The translations under genes and the position numbers were made by a program. This document shows positions 32,982-38,431 of a stretch of DNA of 38,431 bases, piece after piece; position 1 is the stretch's first letter, and every line of letters begins with the position of its first letter. The DNA is from Bacillus sp. SJS (GTDB lineage: Bacteria; Bacillota; Bacilli; Bacillales; Bacillaceae): assembly GCF_000732485.2 (NCBI RefSeq), contig NZ_JAQV02000014.1:1-38431 (forward strand), given 5' to 3'. The notes below the pieces were generated by a model. It was given only the letters and a program-made list of their open reading frames with translations. It was not told where the DNA came from and ran no database searches.

Positions 32982-33460
32982 ATTCAATCGTGGATTACAT
33001 TGAAATGAAAATTCCTGCAAGACCTGAATATGTGGGCATTGTCCGCCTTACACTCTCAGGGATTGCCAGCCGCATGGGTTATTCTTATGATGAAATTGAA
33101 GATCTTAAAATTGCTACAAGTGAAGCTTGCACAAACGCTGTGCAGCACGCGTATAAGAATGTTGAAAAAGGCGAAGTGACCATTGGATTTGGTCTGTATG
33201 AAGACCGGCTTGAAGTAATGGTTTCTGATACTGGACAGAGCTTTAATTTCGAAGCGAAGAAGAAGGAATTAGGGCCTTATTCTTCAAACGCCAGTGTAGA
33301 TTCCCTGCCGGAAGGAGGGTTAGGCCTTTATTTGATGGAAACGCTCATGGATGAGGTCCGTGTGCAGATCAGCACTGGAGTCACCGTATTTTTAACCAAG
33401 TTTTTAAACGGGGAGCGGGTGAACCATGACACAACCGTCACAAACTACGAAGCTAACTAA
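32978..33460 (+). CDS. rsbW: RsbW, anti-sigma-B factor and serine kinase
   Basis: 160 residues, GHKL kinase fold with [13 protein letters not shown] (N box), VSDTGQSF (G1) and [16 protein letters not shown] (G2). It holds SigB inactive or phosphorylates RsbV. Overlaps rsbV by 4 bp and sigB by 35 bp, so the three proteins are translated in a fixed ratio. Confidence 0.97.
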   Translation: MNSIVDYIEMKIPARPEYVGIVRLTLSGIASRMGYSYDEIEDLKIATSEACTNAVQHAYKNVEKGEVTIGFGLYEDRLEVMVSDTGQSFNFEAKKKELGPYSSNASVDSLPEGGLGLYLMETLMDEVRVQISTGVTVFLTKFLNGERVNHDTTVTNYEAN

Positions 33461-34217
33461 AGAACAAGTAAATGAACTAATAACCGCTTACCAGGAGACA
33501 CAGGATGATCAGGCTCAAACGGATTTAGTCCATCACTATAGAGGTCTTGTTGAAACCCTTGCCAAGAAATACTCCCGTGGGAAAAGCTTTCATGAAGACC
33601 TGCTTCAGGTAGGAATGATCGGCCTTTTAGGTGCGATTAGGAGGTACGATTCTGAAGTTGGGAAATCGTTTGAAGCTTTTGCCATTCCAACGATAATCGG
33701 CGAAATCAAAAGATTTCTCCGCGATAAGACATGGAGCGTCCATGTACCGCGAAGAATCAAAGAACTCGGACCGAAGATTAAGGCCGCTGTGGATGAACTG
33801 ACAAATACTCTTCAGCGTTCGCCGAAAGTGTATGAAATTGCTGAATACCTTGAAGTGTCAGAGGAAGAAGTGCTCGAAACGATGGAAATGGGAAAAAGCT
33901 ATCAGGCTTTATCTGTTGACCACTCGATTGAAGCAGATCCTGACGGCAGCACGGTTACCATTCTTGATATCGTTGGTTCTCAGGACGATGGATTCGAACG
34001 GGTTAACCAGCGTATGATGCTTGAAAGTGTGCTCCATGTTCTTTCTGAGCGGGAAAAGCAAATTATTCAGCTGACGTTTATTGAAAACAAAAGCCAGAAG
34101 GAAGCCGGAGAGGAATTAGGTATTTCTCAAATGCATGTTTCAAGGCTTCAGCGCAGAGCTATTCATAAGCTGAAAGAAGCTCTGGCAGCTGATAAATCTG
34201 TGGAGTACTATCAATGA
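33426..34217 (+). CDS. sigB: RNA polymerase general stress sigma factor SigB
   Basis: 263 residues. Region 2 (HEDLLQVGMIGLLGAIRRYD, FEAFAIPTIIGEIKRFLRDKTW) recognises the -10 box; region 3 covers RRIKELGPKIKAAVDEL and RSPKVYEIAEYLEVSEEEV; region 4 (REKQIIQLTFIENKSQKEAGEELGISQMHVSRLQRR) reads the -35 box. The start [12 protein letters not shown] lies 35 bp inside rsbW, exactly as in B. subtilis. It directs the general stress regulon for heat, salt, ethanol and energy stress. Confidence 0.98.
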   Translation: MTQPSQTTKLTKEQVNELITAYQETQDDQAQTDLVHHYRGLVETLAKKYSRGKSFHEDLLQVGMIGLLGAIRRYDSEVGKSFEAFAIPTIIGEIKRFLRDKTWSVHVPRRIKELGPKIKAAVDELTNTLQRSPKVYEIAEYLEVSEEEVLETMEMGKSYQALSVDHSIEADPDGSTVTILDIVGSQDDGFERVNQRMMLESVLHVLSEREKQIIQLTFIENKSQKEAGEELGISQMHVSRLQRRAIHKLKEALAADKSVEYYQ

Positions 34218-34813
34218 TTGAGCGGGAAACAAATGAACGGGTTCGCGCTTTAGCCTTTCAGCTCCAAAAAAAAGGGAAAGTTCTCTGCGGAGACAGTTTC
34301 TTTATGAAAACAACAGAGGATTATTTTGTTTGTTCCCTTGCAGACGGACTTGGCAGCGGGGAATTGGCACATGAATCCTCGCAGGCAATCAGTGATTTGG
34401 TGGAAATGCATCATGAAGAAAATGTCGAACAGCTATTAATCCGCTGCAATCAGGCATTAAAAGAAAAGCGCGGAGCAACAGTTTCTATTTTTAAAATGGC
34501 GTTTGCAGATCAGCAGCTATCCTATGGATCAATTGGGAATATACGTTTTGTGTTGTATAACCCTGCGGGAGACTTCGTTTATCCTCTGCCTGTCCTCGGG
34601 TACATGTCCGGCAAACCTCAAAAATTTAAAATTAATTCTTATTCTTATCAGCCGGGTGCTAAATTTATCGTCCATTCGGATGGTCTGAAAATCTCGGCAA
34701 TAAAATCATTGCTGACGGATTATGATACGGTGGAACATATATCAGACGCATTAGAATCATACACGCTCGATCGTGATGATGATTTAACCTATATAGTCGG
34801 TCAAATTTTTTAA
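34214..34813 (+). CDS. rsbX: RsbX, PP2C phosphatase of RsbS and RsbR (feedback)
   Basis: 199 residues, compact PP2C with GDSFFMKTTEDYFVCSLADGLGSGE near the N-terminus and VHSDGLK and DRDDDLTYIV at the end; the aspartates bind metal. RsbX resets the stressosome after stress by dephosphorylating RsbS and RsbR. The ATG overlaps the sigB stop as ATGA, so it is made in step with SigB. The only full copy of the module in the window ends here. Confidence 0.95.
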   Translation: MIERETNERVRALAFQLQKKGKVLCGDSFFMKTTEDYFVCSLADGLGSGELAHESSQAISDLVEMHHEENVEQLLIRCNQALKEKRGATVSIFKMAFADQQLSYGSIGNIRFVLYNPAGDFVYPLPVLGYMSGKPQKFKINSYSYQPGAKFIVHSDGLKISAIKSLLTDYDTVEHISDALESYTLDRDDDLTYIVGQIF

Positions 34814-34854
34814 AGTTTTAAAAAATTGGCCGGCTATTTATTTTGCTTTCTGTT

Positions 34855-34872
34855 AACGGTCCTCCGTTTTTT
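34855..34872 (+). terminator. Short terminator-like hairpin behind rsbX
   Basis: AACGG (34855-34859), loop TCCT, CCGTT (34864-34868) followed by TTTT. Only five base pairs, so it may be leaky. TATGAT directly behind it (about 34876-34881) with TTAACG 16 bp upstream could be the tex promoter, overlapping the hairpin. Confidence 0.5.
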
Positions 34873-34912
34873 GTTATGATAGAAACATCTCGCAAATCGG
34901 AGGATGTTTACG

Positions 34913-37081
34913 ATGGAACTTGAAAATCAGGATCGTTTATTAAAAGTACTGACCGAAAATTTAAAGATTCCTTATAAACAAGTGAAAAGTGTGATTGCCC
35001 TTCTTGAAGAAGGAAACACGGTACCCTTTATCGCCCGTTATCGAAAAGAGATGACAGGCGCATTGGATGAGGTTCAGATCAGAGACATTTCTGAATCATG
35101 GCAATACATGCTGAACCTTGAAGGCAGAAAAGCGGAAGTAATTCGTTTGATTGAAGAACAAGGGAAATTAACGGATGAGCTGAAAAAAGACATTACAGCT
35201 GCTGTAAAGCTGCAGCAGGTTGAGGATTTATACAGACCATACAAACAAAAAAGACGTACTAAGGCAACAGCAGCGAAGGAAAAAGGGCTTGAGCCCCTTG
35301 CACAATGGATTATGCAGCAGCCACTTTCTGAAAAACCCGAACAAAAAGCTAAAGCCTTTATAGATGGGGATAAAGGTGTTGAGACAGTGGAAGACGCTTT
35401 GCAGGGGGCGAAGGATATCATAGCAGAGAAAATAGCGGATGAACCTGCCTATAGAAAGTGGATCCGGGAGCAAGCGTTTAAAAAAGGCATGATCGTAACG
35501 GCAGCCAAAGACAAGGAGAAAGATGAAAAGAATGTCTTTGAGATGTATTACGAATATGAAGAGCCTGTTCATAAAGCAGCACCTCATAGAGTATTAGCTA
35601 TGAACCGCGGGGAAAAAGAAGACATTCTCCGCATATCGGTGAAAACCCCTGCGGACCAAGTGCTCGCTTACCTGGTCAGACAGGAGCTTGGTTCCAAGCA
35701 CACCTCGGTGAAACAGCTTATGGAAGAAGCAATTGAAGATGCTTATAAACGTTTGATCGAGCCTTCAATTGAACGGGAAATTAGAAAAGAACTCACGGAA
35801 AAAGCCGATGCACAGGCCATTCATATCTTTTCGGAAAACTTAAGAAACCTGCTCCTTCAGCCTCCATTGAAAGGAAGGGTAGTGCTTGGTCTCGACCCTG
35901 CATACCGGACAGGCTGCAAGCTCGCGGTTGTAAGTGAAACCGGAAAAGTGCTTCATATTGGAGTGATTTATCCGCATGCGCCCGTCAATAAGCGGGAAGA
36001 AGCGATGCAAACCATTCTTAAGCTGATTCAGGACTATCAAATTGAAGTAATCGCTGTTGGGAATGGAACGGCATCGAGAGAGAGCGAACAGCTCGCGGCC
36101 GACGCAATCCAGCAATCCGGAAAAGATTTAGCTTATCTTATTGTGAATGAAGCAGGAGCGAGTGTATATTCGGCATCTGATTTGGCAAGAGAGGAATTCC
36201 CTGACCTGAAAGTAGAGGAAAGAAGTGCGGTTTCTATTGCAAGAAGGCTTCAGGATCCACTCGCTGAGCTTGTAAAGATTGATCCAAAATCGGTTGGTGT
36301 CGGACAATATCAGCATGATGTAAGCCAGAAAAACCTGAATGATTCCCTGACGTTTGTTGTGGAAACAGTGGTAAATAGGGTTGGAGTGAACGTAAACACC
36401 GCTTCGCCTGCCCTGCTTCAATACGTTTCCGGGCTTTCGAAGACAGTTGCTCAAAACATTGTGAAAAAGCGGGAAGAGCTGGGTAAGATTACAAGCAGAA
36501 CCCAGCTCAAAGGGATCCCCCGTTTAGGTGCTAAAACATATGAACAGGCAGTAGGCTTTCTTCGGGTAATTGATGGGGAACAGCCGCTTGATCGGACGTC
36601 GATTCACCCTGAAAGCTATAAGGTCGTAACAGCGCTGCTAAAGCACCTGGATTCTTCGCCTGCTGAGCTGGGCAGCGAAAGCCTGAAGGAAAAAATAAAG
36701 AACCTCGATATTAAAAAAGCATCTGCTGCATTTGGTGTAGGAGAGCTGACCCTGAAAGACATTTGCGATGCATTAGTTCAGCCCGGACGTGATCCTCGTG
36801 ATGAAGTAGCGAAGCCTCTCCTGAAGAAAAACGTATTAAAGCTCGAGGATTTAAGCAAAGGGCTGGAACTTCAGGGAACAGTAAGGAATGTAGTCGATTT
36901 TGGTGCGTTTGTAGATATCGGAGTAAAACAGGACGGGCTTGTTCACATTTCAAAACTGAGCCGGCAGTATGTAAAGCATCCTCTGGATGTGGTGAGCGTA
37001 GGCGATGTAGTGACCGTATGGGTGGACTCAGTTGACGTTCATAAAGGAAGAGTTTCATTAACGATGCTCTCAGATCAATAA
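34913..37081 (+). CDS. tex: Tex-family RNA-binding transcription accessory protein (YdcI)
   Basis: 722 residues from the ATG at 34913, which is 9 nt after CGGAGG; an in-frame ATG at 34904 abuts that site and is too close. Domain order follows Tex: N-terminal helices (1-200), YqgF/RNase-H-like domain with VVLGLDPAYRTGCKLAV (about 323-339) and AVGNGTASRESE, helix-hairpin-helix motifs (VGVNVNTASPALLQYVSGLSK, KGIPRLGAKTYEQAVGFL) and a C-terminal S1 RNA-binding domain (LQGTVRNVVDFGAFVDIGV). Tex proteins act in transcription and RNA metabolism; the YqgF part is thought to be inactive. In B. subtilis the gene is ydcI, after rsbX. Confidence 0.95.
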   Translation: MELENQDRLLKVLTENLKIPYKQVKSVIALLEEGNTVPFIARYRKEMTGALDEVQIRDISESWQYMLNLEGRKAEVIRLIEEQGKLTDELKKDITAAVKLQQVEDLYRPYKQKRRTKATAAKEKGLEPLAQWIMQQPLSEKPEQKAKAFIDGDKGVETVEDALQGAKDIIAEKIADEPAYRKWIREQAFKKGMIVTAAKDKEKDEKNVFEMYYEYEEPVHKAAPHRVLAMNRGEKEDILRISVKTPADQVLAYLVRQELGSKHTSVKQLMEEAIEDAYKRLIEPSIEREIRKELTEKADAQAIHIFSENLRNLLLQPPLKGRVVLGLDPAYRTGCKLAVVSETGKVLHIGVIYPHAPVNKREEAMQTILKLIQDYQIEVIAVGNGTASRESEQLAADAIQQSGKDLAYLIVNEAGASVYSASDLAREEFPDLKVEERSAVSIARRLQDPLAELVKIDPKSVGVGQYQHDVSQKNLNDSLTFVVETVVNRVGVNVNTASPALLQYVSGLSKTVAQNIVKKREELGKITSRTQLKGIPRLGAKTYEQAVGFLRVIDGEQPLDRTSIHPESYKVVTALLKHLDSSPAELGSESLKEKIKNLDIKKASAAFGVGELTLKDICDALVQPGRDPRDEVAKPLLKKNVLKLEDLSKGLELQGTVRNVVDFGAFVDIGVKQDGLVHISKLSRQYVKHPLDVVSVGDVVTVWVDSVDVHKGRVSLTMLSDQ

Positions 37082-37097
37082 AAAACGTAAGCGAGGA

Positions 37098-37127
37098 AAC
37101 ACTGCTCCCGATTAGCAGTGTTTTTTT
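37098..37127. terminator. Intrinsic terminator shared by the ends of tex and cmpA
   Basis: AACACTGCT (37098-37106), 7-nt loop, AGCAGTGTT (37114-37122) followed by TTTTT. The cmpA stop codon on the other strand (37112-37114) lies inside it. Confidence 0.85.
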
Positions 37128-37222
37128 CTGTAAAAATACCAGCATTGATTCAGAAGCTTTATCTGATAGCAATTTTTTTCATGAAAAGCACGCATCATCT
37201 GATTTTTTAACCATGATGGCAT
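37112..37222 (-). CDS. cmpA: Cortex morphogenetic protein CmpA (36 residues)
   Basis: A very small gene that reads MPSWLKNQMMRAFHEKN, then CYQIKLLNQCWYFYRKKHC and a TAA. This is close to the 37-residue B. subtilis CmpA (MPNWLKKQM...YQIKLLNQCWYFYRKKHC as I recall it). AAGGAGG on the minus strand ends 8 nt before the ATG. CmpA is made in the mother cell during sporulation and helps the quality check of spore envelope assembly, acting with ClpXP to remove SpoIVA in cells that fail. The place between tex/ydcI and ydcK also matches B. subtilis. A sigma-E promoter would be expected upstream (about 37245-37290), but I could not pin one down. Confidence 0.9.
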   Translation of the reverse strand: MPSWLKNQMMRAFHEKNCYQIKLLNQCWYFYRKKHC

Positions 37223-37334
37223 TGCTCATACCTCCTTAGCCGTTATAATGGAGTATGGGTATTAGCTAATGTATGCAATGAGTAAATGTCCTGTTCTTTG
37301 AACAAGGCCGAATAAAGAAAGGTGTTACATTCAT

Positions 37335-37784
37335 ATGGATCAGCAGCAGCTGCAAGTGCTTGTTGAAGAACTATCTTCCAAGTATTTTAATAAACCATTT
37401 ACCCATAAAGCGGTATTCAATAACAGGCTCAGATCAACTGGCGGAAGATATATGCTTTCCTCACACAATATTGAAATCAATCCAAAGCAGCTTGATGAGC
37501 ATGGAAGAGAAGCGGTTGAAGGTATTATTAAGCACGAACTCTGTCACTACCATCTTCATCTGGAGGGAAAAGGATACCGTCATCGGGATCAGGAATTCAG
37601 AAAACTGCTTAAGCAGGTGGGAGCTCCCCGTTTTTGTACACCAATTCCTTCTTTGAAAACTCAAAAGCCCCTTCATCTATATAAATGCAAAGAATGTCTT
37701 CAGCGTTTCGAACGGAAACGAAGAATGGATACGAAGAAGTATGTGTGCGGAAAGTGCGGAGGCCGGATTGAACAGTTGAATTAG
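37335..37784 (+). CDS. ydcK: SprT-like zinc metalloprotease-fold protein YdcK
   Basis: 149 residues. HELCH (67-71) followed by HLHLEG and HRDQEFRKLL is the SprT zinc site; two CxxC pairs (CKEC 118-121 and CGKC 138-141) form a C-terminal zinc ribbon. Members are named SprT for their resemblance to the eukaryotic DNA-protein crosslink protease Spartan, but the role of the bacterial protein is not known. Divergent from cmpA, whose leader shares the 112-bp gap. B. subtilis has ydcK at the same place before the trnS cluster. Confidence 0.93.
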   Translation: MDQQQLQVLVEELSSKYFNKPFTHKAVFNNRLRSTGGRYMLSSHNIEINPKQLDEHGREAVEGIIKHELCHYHLHLEGKGYRHRDQEFRKLLKQVGAPRFCTPIPSLKTQKPLHLYKCKECLQRFERKRRMDTKKYVCGKCGGRIEQLN

Positions 37785-37869
37785 GTGTTGACGGCGGTTG
37801 GTATGTATGGTAAATTATAAAAGCCGTCGTTGAGAGACAGGCTTCATGATTAATTGTTGAATAATAGTA

Positions 37870-37898
37870 TTGACTTCGAGTCATAATTTACCTATAAT
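37870..37898 (+). promoter_or_regulatory. Sigma-A promoter of the tRNA cluster
   Basis: TTGACT (37870-37875), 17-bp spacer, TATAAT (37893-37898), 23 bp before the first tRNA. Near consensus. Confidence 0.88.
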
Positions 37899-37921
37899 AA
37901 AGAAAGTCTGCTGTTTATTAT

Positions 37922-37996
37922 TCCGCAGTAGCTCAGTGGTAGAGCTATCGGCTGTTAACCGATCGGTCGCAGGTTCGAGTCCTGCCTGCGGAGCCA
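37922..37996 (+). tRNA. tRNA-Asn (GTT)
   Basis: Acceptor arms TCCGCAG and CTGCGGA pair perfectly; anticodon GTT lies in CTGTTAACC, and GGTTCGAGTCC forms the T loop. CCA is encoded. Confidence 0.97.
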
Positions 37997-38021
37997 TATT
38001 TTTATTAATCAGTACACAGAT

Positions 38022-38112
38022 GGGGAAGTACTCAAGTGGCTGAAGAGGCGCCCCTGCTAAGGGTGTAGGTCGTGTAAGCGGCGCGAGGGTTCAAATCCCT
38101 CCTTCTCCGCCA
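38022..38112 (+). tRNA. tRNA-Ser (GCT)
   Basis: Long (about 91 nt) with the extra variable arm of serine tRNAs (GTCGTGTAAGCGGC). Acceptor GGGGAAG pairs with CTTCTCC with one G-U. Anticodon GCT in CCTGCTAAGG reads AGC/AGU. CCA encoded. Confidence 0.96.
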
Positions 38113-38127
38113 TCTAATTTTCAACAT

Positions 38128-38199
38128 GGCCCGTTGGTCAAGCGGTTAAGACACCGCCCTTTCACGGCGGTAACACGGGTTCGAATCCCGTACGGGTCA
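38128..38199 (+). tRNA. tRNA-Glu (TTC)
   Basis: Acceptor GGCCCGT pairs with ACGGGTC with one G-U; anticodon TTC in CTTTCACG. No CCA in the genome here; the discriminator A is followed by TTTTT, so CCA must be added. Confidence 0.96.
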
Positions 38200-38267
38200 T
38201 TTTTTGTTTTCGGACAAGTTCTGATGCGTACAGAGGATTTAGATTCCTTTGGACGATTAGAGAATAT

Positions 38268-38342
38268 TGGGCTATAGCCAAGCGGTAAGGCAACGGACTT
38301 TGACTCCGTCATGCGTTGGTTCGAATCCAGCTAGCCCAGCCA
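38268..38342 (+). tRNA. tRNA-Gln (TTG)
   Basis: Acceptor TGGGCTA pairs with TAGCCCA; anticodon TTG in CTTTGACT; T arm GGTTCGAATCC. CCA encoded. Confidence 0.97.
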
Positions 38343-38345
38343 TCC

Positions 38346-38421
38346 GAGCCATTAGCTCAGTCGGTAGAGCATCTGACTTTTAATCAGAGGGTCGAAGGTT
38401 CGAGTCCTTCATGGCTCACCA
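38346..38421 (+). tRNA. tRNA-Lys (TTT)
   Basis: Acceptor GAGCCAT pairs with ATGGCTC; anticodon TTT in CTTTTAATC. CCA encoded. Only 3 bp from tRNA-Gln. The cluster (Asn-Ser-Glu-Gln-Lys) matches the B. subtilis trnS order, which goes on with leucine tRNAs outside this window. Confidence 0.97.
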
Positions 38422-38431
38422 TTTACATTTT

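Noticed and set aside
1-38431. CRISPR array, rRNA genes or prophage structural genes
   Set aside because: No regularly spaced 25-40 bp repeats with spacers, no rRNA sequence and no capsid, tail or portal proteins were seen.

Overview
The window is a chromosomal segment of a Bacillaceae bacterium (low-to-moderate G+C, Gram-positive). The right-hand two thirds follows the gene order known from Bacillus subtilis almost exactly: ydbP, ddl, murF, cshA, ydbS, ydbT, ydcA, acpS, ydcC, alr, ndoAI, ndoA, rsbR-S-T-U-V-W-sigB-rsbX, tex/ydcI, cmpA, ydcK and the trnS-like tRNA cluster (Asn-Ser-Glu-Gln-Lys). The protein sequences resemble but are not those of B. subtilis, and an alpha/beta hydrolase gene sits between murF and cshA, so this is a relative rather than B. 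subtilis itself.

Region 1 (1-9410) is an accessory island, visibly richer in A+T up to about 7.8 kb. It holds the tail of a probable IS4-family transposase, a two-gene nuclease plus HerA-type ATPase pair that looks like an anti-phage system, a 1155-residue secreted WapA/DNRLRE-type protein with three fibronectin-like repeats and a toxin-like C-terminus, and a small four-helix membrane protein right behind it that is a good immunity candidate. After a strong terminator comes decayed mobile DNA: spaced GAGCCAC repeats resembling a transposon end, which cut into a conjugation-type membrane protein, and a replication-relaxation family protein that lacks its N-terminus. That truncated gene abuts the end of a normal chromosomal gene at about 9410, which marks the island edge.

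Region 2 (9411-17400) is a redox and sulfur block, mostly on the minus strand: a SelD-type FAD oxidoreductase, a methyltransferase (plus strand), the peroxide-sensing ohrR-ohr operon with its palindromic operator on the promoter, a FAD/Rieske oxidoreductase (YhfW-like), and an operon of an ATP-grasp ligase, an SfnG-like flavin monooxygenase and msrA. The last operon is preceded by a sigma-A promoter, a SAM-I (S-box) riboswitch and an intrinsic terminator, so it should be switched on when S-adenosylmethionine is low.

Region 3 (17600-34900) is the conserved core: thioredoxin-like YdbP, peptidoglycan D-Ala-D-Ala synthesis (ddl, murF, alr), the CshA RNA helicase with a structured leader, membrane proteins YdbS/YdbT, a rhomboid protease, AcpS, lipoprotein YdcC, the MazEF-type ndoAI-ndoA module, and the full general-stress regulon controller. 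The rsbRST stressosome genes feed RsbU, RsbV, RsbW and SigB, with a SigB promoter between rsbU and rsbV for autoregulation and RsbX at the end for feedback.

Region 4 (34900-38431) holds tex, the tiny sporulation gene cmpA on the opposite strand, the SprT-like ydcK, and five tRNA genes behind a near-consensus promoter. The window ends just after tRNA-Lys, so the cluster probably continues.
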